NCBI GenBank assembly: GCA_013911715.1
Contig: JACEST010000125.1
Coordinates: forward strand, 1 to 5,961
From: Sphingopyxis sp.
GTDB lineage: Bacteria > Pseudomonadota > Alphaproteobacteria > Sphingomonadales > Sphingomonadaceae
Direction: 5' to 3'
DNA length: 5,961 nt
The translations under genes were made by a program, and so were the position numbers. The stretch's first letter is position 1. Each line of letters opens with the position of its first letter. The notes beneath the pieces were generated by a model. The model was given only the letters and a program-made list of their open reading frames with translations, was not told where the DNA came from and did no database searches. This document shows positions 1-5,852 of the stretch, one piece after another.

Positions 1-423
1 GACCCGACCCGCGCCTTGAACGTCCGCACCGACGCGCCACCGGGGACCACGGCGCGCAGCCAGCCAGCTTTCCGCCTGCCTGCGGTCGGGCGCGTCGTCG
101 CCGGGCTGGGCGAGGTGAGCAGCAGCGGCGTGCGTTCGCGCGGCCTTACCATCGCGGTGCGCCCCGGCGGCCAGATTGTCGCGCCTGCCGACGGGCGCGT
201 CGTCTTCGCGGGCGATTATCGCAGCTATGGCAAGATAGTCATCCTCGACCATGGCGATGGCTGGACTTCGCTCGTCACCGGAATGATCGGTCTGTCGGCA
301 CGGATCGGCGACGAAATCGACGCGGGCAGCCCGCTGGGCCGCGCCGGATCGAACCGCCCACGCATCACAGTGGAATTGCGCCGCAATGGCGAACCCGTCA
401 GCCTGACCGCGCTCGTCGGCTGA
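1..423 (+). CDS. EnvC-like murein hydrolase activator, degenerate LytM/M23 domain (3' part only)
   Basis: The reading frame is open from the first base to the TGA at 421-423, so only the last 140 codons are seen; a TTG at 16 is internal, not the start. The segment is a LytM (peptidase M23) fold: the strand 'APADGRVVFAG', then 'YGKIVILDHGDGW', 'GDEIDAGSPLGRAGS' and the closing 'VELRRNGEPV'. The enzymatic residues are absent. The zinc-binding HxxxD position reads S (136-138) and T (148-150), the catalytic His of the YxHL motif is Gly (280-282), and the final HxH reads R-I-T (361-369). The same loss defines EnvC of the FtsEX-EnvC-amidase septum-splitting pathway, a periplasmic activator rather than a hydrolase. 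The coiled-coil part expected in EnvC would lie upstream of the window. An EnvC-type M23 gene next to an S41 protease gene is, as I recall, a common alphaproteobacterial arrangement. The alternative is another non-catalytic M23-family regulator. Confidence 0.85.
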   Translation, partial: DPTRALNVRTDAPPGTTARSQPAFRLPAVGRVVAGLGEVSSSGVRSRGLTIAVRPGGQIVAPADGRVVFAGDYRSYGKIVILDHGDGWTSLVTGMIGLSARIGDEIDAGSPLGRAGSNRPRITVELRRNGEPVSLTALVG

Positions 424-488
424 AATTTACCGCTGGCCGAAGCTTTGCCCCGTTTCGGGAAGGTTCATGACAGGGCGCGCAACAGGGT

Positions 489-518
489 TGGACAGCGCGC
501 CCCGCGCGCGCATATAGT
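489..518 (+). promoter_or_regulatory. Candidate sigma-70-type promoter for the S41 protease gene
   Basis: A TGGACA box (489-494, five of six to TTGACA) is followed after 18 bases by TATAGT (513-518, five of six to TATAAT). Transcription would begin near 525, leaving a leader of about 25 bases that contains the ribosome binding site. It lies in the 126-base gap after the EnvC-like gene. Read by eye only, so read-through from upstream remains possible. Confidence 0.35.
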
Positions 519-534
519 TGCCGACCGAGATTTT

Positions 535-539
535 AAGGA
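535..539 (+). promoter_or_regulatory. Ribosome binding site deciding the S41 protease start
   Basis: AAGGA sits 10 bases before the ATG at 550. It supports that start over the in-frame TTG at 445, which would add 35 residues of low-complexity Arg-rich sequence before the signal sequence. Confidence 0.6.
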
Positions 540-549
540 CCCGAGTCTG

Positions 550-1932
550 ATGGCCGATACCCGCACCCCCGCAGCCCGCCGCAACCGCACATGGGCACTT
601 TGGCAGGGCGCGGCTGCGCTCAGCACGCTGGCGCTTGTCCCGCTGGCGACCGGCGCAATGGCCACGGTCGATGCCGCAACCGAGGATGAGGTGCAGCGGT
701 TCCTCGACGTGTTCCTCGAGGTGCGGCAAAATTATGTTGAGCCGGTCAGCGATGACAAGCTGATCGAAGGTGCGATATCGGGTATGCTCGCTAGCCTCGA
801 TCCGCATTCAGGCTATCTCGACGCGCGCAATTTCAAGCAGCTGCGCACGCAAACCGATGGCGAATATGGCGGGCTGGGCCTGTCGGTTACGCAGGAAGAT
901 GGCGTGGTGAAGGTGATCGCGCCGCAGGCCGAAACCCCCGCCGACCGCGCGGGCATCAAGGCCGGCGATTATATCACGCATATCAACAATGAACTGATCG
1001 TCGGCCTGCCGCTCGACGAGGCGGTCGAACTGATGCGCGGTGCGCCGGGCACCAGCATCGACCTGCGCGTTGTGCGCGAAGGGCGTGACAAGCCGATGGA
1101 GCTGAAACTCACGCGAGAGATTATCGACCTTAAGCCCGTCAAATGGGAAGTGAAGCAGGGCGTCGGCGTCATCACCGTCAACAGCTTCTCGAGCGACGCC
1201 ACCGCCGACGTAAAAGCGGGCATCATGGCGGTCGAAAAATCGCTGGGGGGCAAGCCGCGCGGCTATATCCTCGACATGCGCTCGAACCCTGGCGGGTTGC
1301 TCGACGAAGCCGTCGGCATCAGCGACCTGTTCCTCGAACGCGGCGAAATCGTCTCGCAGCGCGGCCGCCGTAAGGGCGACATCGAACGCTATTTCGCCGA
1401 ACCCGGCGATCTGGCCAAGGGATTGCCGGTGGTCGTGCTGATCGATGCAGGCTCGGCCTCGGCGTCCGAAATTGTCGCGGGCGCGCTGCAGGATCAGCGC
1501 CGCGCCGTCGTGCTGGGCGAACGCAGCTTTGGCAAGGGATCGGTCCAGACCGTCCTCTCGCTCACCGACACCACCGCGCTGCGCCTGACCACCGCGCGCT
1601 ATTACACCCCCTCGGGCCGTTCGGTGCAGGAAGGCGGGATTGATCCCGACATCCGCGTGCCGCAGCTGACCGATCCCGATTATGCGACGCGGCCCAAATT
1701 CCGCGAATCGGACCTGCGCCGCCACCTCGTCAACGAAAAGCGCGTCGATAACAGCTTGCTGGAAAAGGACGAAAAGCCCGACCCACGCTTCACCGCCACG
1801 CCAGAGGAACTGAAGGCCAAGGGTATCGACGACTTCCAGCTTCACTATGCACTCGAATTGATCGGCCGCATCGGCCCGGCGCAGGCCAGACTGGCCGAAG
1901 CCAAAGCGGCGGCGGGCGCGCGGCGGAATTAG
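550..1932 (+). CDS. ctpA: S41 family carboxy-terminal processing peptidase (CtpA/Prc type)
   Basis: A 460-residue periplasmic or membrane-anchored serine protease that cleaves proteins near their C-termini. The ATG at 550 is chosen for its AAGGA site and because a signal sequence follows directly: a basic n-region (residues 5-14), a hydrophobic stretch (about 15-36) and a possible AxA cleavage site ending at A38. A helical N-terminal segment (about 45-100, with 'SLDPHSGYLD') leads to a PDZ domain (about 105-190, 'GGLGLSV' ... 'DRAGIKAGDYITHIN'). The protease core has 'LDMRSNPGGLLDEAV', 'GSASASEIVAGAL' and 'SFGKGSVQ'. The Ser-Lys dyad is S304 and K329, 25 residues apart, with Q333 four residues after the Lys, matching the Ser-Lys-Gln spacing known for CtpB and the D1 protease. 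All key residues are present and the length is normal. The tail (residues about 375-460) is charged and Ala-rich. It follows the EnvC-like gene, which suggests a role in envelope or murein-enzyme turnover; the substrate cannot be read from sequence. Confidence 0.95.
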   Translation: MADTRTPAARRNRTWALWQGAAALSTLALVPLATGAMATVDAATEDEVQRFLDVFLEVRQNYVEPVSDDKLIEGAISGMLASLDPHSGYLDARNFKQLRTQTDGEYGGLGLSVTQEDGVVKVIAPQAETPADRAGIKAGDYITHINNELIVGLPLDEAVELMRGAPGTSIDLRVVREGRDKPMELKLTREIIDLKPVKWEVKQGVGVITVNSFSSDATADVKAGIMAVEKSLGGKPRGYILDMRSNPGGLLDEAVGISDLFLERGEIVSQRGRRKGDIERYFAEPGDLAKGLPVVVLIDAGSASASEIVAGALQDQRRAVVLGERSFGKGSVQTVLSLTDTTALRLTTARYYTPSGRSVQEGGIDPDIRVPQLTDPDYATRPKFRESDLRRHLVNEKRVDNSLLEKDEKPDPRFTATPEELKAKGIDDFQLHYALELIGRIGPAQARLAEAKAAAGARRN

Positions 1933-1941
1933 ACCCCATTC

Positions 1942-2025
1942 TCCGTTCGCCTCGAGCGAAGTCGAGAGGCCCATCGGCATGGTGCCATGCTGCAGGGTGT
2001 CTCGACTTCGCTCGACACGAACGGA
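1942..2025. repeat. 84-base structured inverted repeat, copy 1
   Basis: An imperfect palindrome between the S41 gene and dsbB. The outer stem is TCCGTTCG (1942-1949) with CGAACGGA (2018-2025). After a two-base mismatch the main stem of 16 perfect pairs is 1952-1967 with 2000-2015. Inside, CCC (1970-1972) pairs with GGG (1995-1997), and an apical hairpin starts with CGGC (1975-1978) opposite GCTG (1989-1992, one G-T pair). A second copy lies at 3707-3790 with the same length and about 89% identity by my count (9 differences in 84). It looks like a dispersed sphingomonad intergenic palindrome, with no coding capacity of its own. It ends 12 bases before the dsbB ATG, so as RNA it would form a stable hairpin in the dsbB leader. 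No T-tract follows, so it is not a classical intrinsic terminator. Confidence 0.9.
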
Positions 2026-2037
2026 TATAGGTTGAAC

Positions 2038-2511
2038 ATGCCCTCCCTCCGCCCGACGCTCCTCGCCCTCGTCATCCCCGGCGCCCTCTATGGCGGCGCG
2101 CTCATCTCGCAATACGCCTTCGGCCTCTTCCCGTGCGAAATGTGCTATTGGCAGCGCTGGCCGCATCAGGCCGCGATCCTGCTTGCCGCGCTGGCGCTTG
2201 CCTTCAAAAGCAACCGCGCGGCGTTGCGCGCGCTGACCCTGCTCGCCGCCATCGCCATCCTTGTCAGCGGCGGAATTGGCGCATTCCACGCCGGCGTCGA
2301 ATATGGCTTCTGGCCCGGCCCGGCGTGCAGCAGCACTGCAACCGGGCCGGTATCTATCGAGGATCTGATGGTCGGGCCTGTCATCGCGTGCGACAAGCCG
2401 CAATGGACGCTGGCGGGAATTTCGCTCGCAGGCTTCAACGCCCTCTTTTCCTTTGCGGGGGGTGTCGCCATATTGGCATTGCTATTCCGCCGCCAGGACC
2501 AGAGCGCATGA
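2038..2511 (+). CDS. dsbB: Disulfide bond formation protein B (DsbB)
   Basis: A 157-residue inner-membrane protein of the DsbB family, which re-oxidises periplasmic DsbA and passes the electrons to ubiquinone. Four hydrophobic segments are visible (about 7-26, 43-57, 64-82 and 124-150). The first periplasmic loop carries the redox pair in 'CEMCYWQR' (C33, C36); R40 matches the quinone-site Arg48 of E. coli DsbB. The second loop has 'GVEYGFWPGPAC' and a second Cys pair, C97 and C118, corresponding to C104 and C130 of E. coli. All four catalytic cysteines are present. The ATG at 2038 is preferred over the in-frame ATG at 1987, because the latter lies inside the 84-base repeat and would add 17 residues encoded by it. 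The ribosome site is weak: AGG at 2029-2031, six bases before the ATG. The stop overlaps the coq7 start in ATGA (2508-2511), so the two are probably translationally coupled. Confidence 0.95.
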   Translation: MPSLRPTLLALVIPGALYGGALISQYAFGLFPCEMCYWQRWPHQAAILLAALALAFKSNRAALRALTLLAAIAILVSGGIGAFHAGVEYGFWPGPACSSTATGPVSIEDLMVGPVIACDKPQWTLAGISLAGFNALFSFAGGVAILALLFRRQDQSA

Positions 2512-3038
2512 CCATCAGCCCCGCCCGCCGCGCCAAGATCGCCAGCATGATCCGCGTCGACCAGGCGGGCGAATATGGCGCGACCCGCATCTATGCGGGG
2601 CAACTCGCTGTGCTCGGCAACCGCCACCCGATCGCGCGCGACATCGCGCATATGGCCGAACAGGAATCGCGCCACCGCGTCTTTTTTGACCGGATGATCA
2701 CCGAACGCCGCGTTCGGCCCACGATCTTGTCGCCCTTCTGGCACGTCGCGGGCTTTGCCCTTGGCGCCGCCACCGCCGCGATGGGTCCGCGCGCCGCGAT
2801 GGCCTGCACCGCTGCGGTCGAAACCGAAATTGACGCACATTACCGCGAACAGCTCGAACAACTCGGCGATGACGACCCCGAGCTCAGCGCCGCCATTGCC
2901 GAATTCCGCGCCGAGGAACTCGAGCATAAGGAAGCTGCCCTTGCCGCCGGGGCCGAGAGTGCGCCCGGCTATCCGCTGTTGTCGGCAACAATCCGCGCCG
3001 GGTGCCGTGCCGCCATTGCGCTCGCCAAACGGATTTGA
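2508..3038 (+). CDS. coq7: Demethoxyubiquinone hydroxylase, COQ7 family di-iron protein
   Basis: A 176-residue COQ7/CLK-1 type monooxygenase that performs the last ring hydroxylation of ubiquinone synthesis (demethoxyubiquinol to the hydroxylated quinol) at the inner face of the membrane. All six di-iron ligands of the family can be placed: E22 in 'DQAGEYGA', E53 and H56 in 'EQESRH', E105 in 'AVETEIDAHY', and E137 and H140 in 'EELEHKE'. The spacing agrees with human COQ7 as I remember it. The stretch 'FWHVAGFALGAATAAMGP' (residues 77-94) is the amphipathic, membrane-binding part of the third helix region. The ATG at 2508 overlaps the dsbB stop by four bases. The frame stays open farther upstream inside dsbB, but that extension is a shadow of dsbB and shows no family resemblance. 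This family replaces UbiF in many alphaproteobacteria. Its product, ubiquinone, is the oxidant of DsbB. Confidence 0.95.
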   Translation: MTISPARRAKIASMIRVDQAGEYGATRIYAGQLAVLGNRHPIARDIAHMAEQESRHRVFFDRMITERRVRPTILSPFWHVAGFALGAATAAMGPRAAMACTAAVETEIDAHYREQLEQLGDDDPELSAAIAEFRAEELEHKEAALAAGAESAPGYPLLSATIRAGCRAAIALAKRI

Positions 3039-3083
3039 CCGTCCGAACCCATGTTCATCGCCGGGCCATGTCGCCGGATTATC

Positions 3084-3090
3084 AAGGAAG
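3084..3090 (+). promoter_or_regulatory. Strong ribosome binding site for the four-cysteine secreted protein
   Basis: AAGGAAG with its AAGGA core six bases before the ATG at 3095. It decides this start over the in-frame ATGs at 3002 (inside coq7) and 3068, neither of which gives a signal peptide at the N-terminus. Confidence 0.65.
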
Positions 3091-3094
3091 CATC

Positions 3095-3691
3095 ATGACC
3101 CGCATTTTTCTCCCAGCCGCTTTGATCGCCGCAATTGCGGTCGGCCCCGCCGCAGCCCAGCAAGGACCTGCCAACACCGGCGGCGACAGGATTTCGCAGG
3201 CTATTGTCTACGGCGAGGACGCCTGCCCCACCGCCACGAGCGACGAAATTATCGTCTGCGCGCGCCTGCCCGAGGCAGAACGATACCGCATCCCCGAACT
3301 GTTTCGCGGCGGCGACTTGCTCAGCCCCAAGAATGACGCCTGGGCCAATAAGGTCGTCGCGCTCGAACGCGTCGGCCGCTTTGGCACCGACAGCTGCTCG
3401 CCGGTTGGCCTCGGCGGCTTTACCGGTTGTACCCAAAGCCTGGTCGCGGGCGCCGCCGCCGAACGCCTCGCCACCGACAAGACCAATTGGGAAGCGCTGA
3501 TCGCTGACGAACGCGCGCGGCGCATGGCGAGTATCGACGCCGCTGCAGCCGAAGTCGAAGCCGCCGTCGTCGCCGATGAAAAGGCCCGCGAAGAACGCGC
3601 GCGCCGCGAAGCCGAAATTGAAGAGCGCGGCGGTGCGCCGGTTGAGGGCGATCCGGACGCGACACCGCTCCCGGAGCCGACGCCGCGGTAA
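3095..3691 (+). CDS. Secreted four-cysteine protein with C-terminal coiled coil, function unknown
   Basis: A 198-residue protein that I cannot assign to a characterised family; it resembles conserved hypothetical proteins I recall from sphingomonads. Residues 1-21 form a clear signal peptide (basic start, hydrophobic 'FLPAALIAAIAV', likely cleavage after A21 in 'AAA|QQ'), so it should be exported. The mature part holds exactly four cysteines in two clusters: C44 and C55 ('EDACPTATSDEIIVCAR') and C101 and C112 ('SCSPVGLGGFTGCTQ'), suggesting two disulfides. 'AERYRIPELFRG' lies between the clusters. From about 130 to 178 the sequence is rich in Ala, Glu and Arg and reads as a long charged helix or coiled coil. 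It ends in a disordered Pro-rich tail ('PLPEPTPR'). It begins 56 bases after coq7 on the same strand, probably in the same transcript, and its own ribosome site is strong. A structural or envelope-associated role is inference only. Confidence 0.8.
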   Translation: MTRIFLPAALIAAIAVGPAAAQQGPANTGGDRISQAIVYGEDACPTATSDEIIVCARLPEAERYRIPELFRGGDLLSPKNDAWANKVVALERVGRFGTDSCSPVGLGGFTGCTQSLVAGAAAERLATDKTNWEALIADERARRMASIDAAAAEVEAAVVADEKAREERARREAEIEERGGAPVEGDPDATPLPEPTPR

Positions 3692-3706
3692 ACAAGTTTT
3701 CCAAAT

Positions 3707-3790
3707 CCCGTTCGCCTCGAGCGAAGTCGAGAGGCCCATCGGCCTAGCGCAATGCCGAGGGGTGTCTCGACTTCGCTCGACACGAACGGG
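3707..3790. repeat. 84-base structured inverted repeat, copy 2
   Basis: Second copy of the element at 1942-2025, filling most of the 109-base gap between two convergent genes. The outer stem is CCCGTTCG (3707-3714) with CGAACGGG (3783-3790). The 16-base main stem is 3717-3732 with 3765-3780 and is identical to copy 1. The apical hairpin pairs CGGC (3740-3743) with GCCG (3754-3757). Compared with copy 1, the outermost pair changed from T-A to C-G on both sides, and an apical G-T pair became G-C, so the structure is kept where bases differ. Lying between the stops of the four-cysteine gene and the S9 gene, it could form a hairpin at the 3' end of both transcripts. Neither side has a convincing T-tract, so a bidirectional terminator or 3'-end stabiliser is only a possibility. 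Confidence 0.9.
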
Positions 3791-3800
3791 TTGAGAGAGG

Positions 3801-5753
3801 CTATTTCAACAATGTCTCGCGCCAGAACATCAGCCCGGCCCAGAAATTATAATCCTGATTTTCCTTTTTCGCGAAGCCATGGCCTTCGTTCGTCCCCACC
3901 AGATGCCATGCCGTGCCGCCATTGGCGCGCACCGCGGCGACCAGTTGATCGGCTTCGGCCTTGGGAACGCGCGGATCATTGGCCCCGGTCACGACGAACA
4001 GCGGCTTTCTGATTTCCGCCACGCGGGTGAGCGGCGAGATTTCGATCAGCTTGGCGCGCTGCGCGGGATCGCGTTCGTCGCCATATTCGGGGCGGCGCAA
4101 ATCGCGGCGATAGCTCTCGGTCTTTTCAAGGAACGTCACAAAGTTCGAAATCGCCACCACGCACAGGTTCGATTTCAGCTTGTCCTGATACTGGATCGCC
4201 GCCGCATAGCACATATAGCCGCCATAGCTGCCCCCCGTCAGCCCGAAGCGCGACGCATCGAGCCCCGCGTCCTTTTCCAGATGGGTCAGGAACGCGCCCA
4301 TATCCTTGACGCTGTCCTCGCGCTTGAACGGGCCATTGTCCAGGCTGACGAAAGTCTTGCCATAGCCCGTCGAACCGCGGACGTTGGGATAGAAAATCGC
4401 GACGCCTTCCTCGTTCAGCAGGAAATTGTTGCGCCCCTGAAAACCGGGCCGCGATTGCGCCTCGGGTCCGCCATGGACGTTCATGATGAGCGGGCGTTTG
4501 CCGGGAAATTTGACGGGGTCGGGGCGATAGAGAAAGCCCGATACCTCCAGCCCGTCAAAACTCTTCACCTTAACGAGTTCGGGCTCGACATTTTGCGCGA
4601 CATCGAGCCCGCCGGTTTCGCTCTCGGTCCAGCGCGTCAGTTTCAACGTATTGGGATCGACGCTCCACACGTCGGCCGCACTGCGCGCCGAGGTAAAGGT
4701 CAGCCCAATCTCACCCCATGGCGCGATGTCGATGCCGCCAATGATCCCTGCCGGCAAAGCGTCGACGCTCCTCACCTTGCCCGACTTCATGTCCATAATC
4801 TTGAGCTTGCTCATGCCCGCTTCGTTGATGACATAAGCTAGGAATTTACCGTCGTCGGAAATATCGAACGTATCGACATCCCAATTCTCGGCGGGGCCCT
4901 TGGGCGTGAATTGCCCTGAGACGGGGTCCATTGTTCCTAGTCGCTGAAACTCGCTGCCCTCGTCACTCGTAATCCAGATCGTTCCGTCGGGCGCGATCTG
5001 GACGCCCTGAATGCTGACTGCCTTGCTATGGTCGCCCACCGGCGTCAGCCCGCCATTCACCAGGTCGAGCTTGAAGGCGTTGGTTTTCTGCACCGACACA
5101 AATTGGCCGACCAACGCCCATTTCTTGTCGGGCGAAAAGGCCGCGACGCCCCAGCCACCGCCCGCCACTTCGGCAACCATGCGGTTCGACGACGGATTGC
5201 GTGGGTCCATCACATAAATGTCGCTGTCGCGCCCGTTGCGCCGCGTCGAGGTGTAAGCCACCAATTCGCCGTCATCGCTCCACGCATTGATGGCATTGCG
5301 GCTCTTGCCGTCGGTCAGCAGTTCGAGCTTGCCGTTCTTGAGCGCGAAAATCTGGAAAAATTCATTCCCGCCAATGTCCTTTTGCACCAGCAGCACGTCG
5401 CCACGCCTGGGCGCCCAGCTGCCGCCGCCGACGGGCTCGGCTTCGAAAGTCAGCTGCTTGCGCGCGCCCATCGGTGACGCAACGCGGTGGAGCTGCGCGG
5501 TATTGCCAAAGCGGGTTCCGATCAGCATCGATCGGTCGGCAGGATGCCAGCCCGAAAAGCCCGCACCGCGATTTTCCATATAGGGCCGCGTCGCGGCGGC
5601 GAGTTCGGCGGGCACCTCAGGCATGCCATCGGCGACCAGTGCGGCCGGCTTGGGCGCAGCGGACGGCAGTGCAGATGGGGCTTCCTGCGCCAAAGCGGGC
5701 GCGAGCGGCAGGGCAAGGGCGGCAATCAAAGTCAGATAACGCATGGCAGACAT
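3801..5753 (-). CDS. Secreted S9 family peptidase (prolyl oligopeptidase / acylaminoacyl-peptidase-like)
   Basis: A 650-residue serine peptidase. The N-terminus is a signal peptide ending near 'PALA|QE' (residues 19-24), so the enzyme is probably periplasmic. Residues about 60-390 form a beta-propeller of repeated WD-like blades ('WAPRRGDVLLV', 'WSDDGELVAYTS', 'FSPDKKWALVG', 'ISDDGKFLAYV'). Residues about 395-650 are the alpha/beta-hydrolase domain, with oxyanion motif HGGP (427-430), 'YPNVRGSTGYGK' (455-466), nucleophile S509 in 'GGSYGGYM', D593 in 'GANDPRVP' and H625 in 'NEGHGF'. The triad is complete and the length is normal for the family, which cleaves short peptides. The longest ATG start (5753) is given. 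An ATG nine bases further in, at 5744, has a better-spaced GGGGA site (8 bases) and may be the true start, giving 647 residues and the same signal peptide. It is convergent with the plus-strand block, so it is its own transcription unit. Substrate and exact subfamily cannot be read from sequence. Confidence 0.95.
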   Translation of the reverse strand: MSAMRYLTLIAALALPLAPALAQEAPSALPSAAPKPAALVADGMPEVPAELAAATRPYMENRGAGFSGWHPADRSMLIGTRFGNTAQLHRVASPMGARKQLTFEAEPVGGGSWAPRRGDVLLVQKDIGGNEFFQIFALKNGKLELLTDGKSRNAINAWSDDGELVAYTSTRRNGRDSDIYVMDPRNPSSNRMVAEVAGGGWGVAAFSPDKKWALVGQFVSVQKTNAFKLDLVNGGLTPVGDHSKAVSIQGVQIAPDGTIWITSDEGSEFQRLGTMDPVSGQFTPKGPAENWDVDTFDISDDGKFLAYVINEAGMSKLKIMDMKSGKVRSVDALPAGIIGGIDIAPWGEIGLTFTSARSAADVWSVDPNTLKLTRWTESETGGLDVAQNVEPELVKVKSFDGLEVSGFLYRPDPVKFPGKRPLIMNVHGGPEAQSRPGFQGRNNFLLNEEGVAIFYPNVRGSTGYGKTFVSLDNGPFKREDSVKDMGAFLTHLEKDAGLDASRFGLTGGSYGGYMCYAAAIQYQDKLKSNLCVVAISNFVTFLEKTESYRRDLRRPEYGDERDPAQRAKLIEISPLTRVAEIRKPLFVVTGANDPRVPKAEADQLVAAVRANGGTAWHLVGTNEGHGFAKKENQDYNFWAGLMFWRETLLK

Positions 5754-5767
5754 CCCCGGTTGGCTAA

Positions 5768-5807
5768 ATTATGCAGCTTTTAAACGCGAATGCGCGAGCG
5801 CGCGCAA
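5768..5807 (-). promoter_or_regulatory. Possible promoter region of the S9 peptidase gene
   Basis: Two weak options are seen on the minus strand. CATAAT (5773-5768) matches TATAAT in five of six, but has no good -35 box and leaves a leader of under 20 bases. TTTAAA (5784-5779) lies 17 bases downstream of TTGCGC (5807-5802), each box only a partial match. This AT-rich patch in an otherwise GC-rich gap is the likeliest promoter site, but the exact boxes are uncertain. Confidence 0.25.
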
Positions 5808-5852
5808 TGGCCTGATTCGACGAACGGCGGGCGTGGGTCGATATGCGCCCTA

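Noticed and set aside
445..549. Upstream TTG start for the S41 protease
   Set aside because: It would place 35 Arg-rich residues before the signal sequence and has no good ribosome site; the ATG at 550 has AAGGA at the right distance.
1987..2037. Upstream ATG for dsbB
   Set aside because: The added residues are encoded by the inverted repeat ('VSTSLDTNG'), a frequent cause of wrong starts near this element.
808..2403. 531-codon open frame on the minus strand
   Set aside because: It runs antisense through the catalytic core of the S41 gene, through the repeat and into dsbB. High G+C removes stop codons from the opposite frame. The translation is rich in Arg, Asp and His with no recognisable domain, while the plus-strand proteins carry complete catalytic motifs.
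2133..2507. N-terminal extension of coq7
   Set aside because: The extension is the shifted frame of dsbB, rich in Arg and Pro. COQ7 proteins of this type are about 170-180 residues, which matches the ATG at 2508.
2166..2927. 253-codon open frame on the minus strand across dsbB and coq7
   Set aside because: It is a shadow of two well-recognised genes, with no family resemblance of its own.
3707..3790. Repeats as IS ends or a CRISPR array
   Set aside because: There is no transposase gene between or beside the copies, the DNA between them is intact dsbB-coq7 and a further gene, and two isolated palindromes 1.8 kb apart do not form a repeat-spacer array. I also found no convincing target-site duplication by eye.
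3879..4841. 320-codon open frame on the plus strand
   Set aside because: It is antisense to the S9 peptidase, whose propeller and catalytic domain are intact. The composition is typical of a GC-rich shadow frame and there is no ribosome site.
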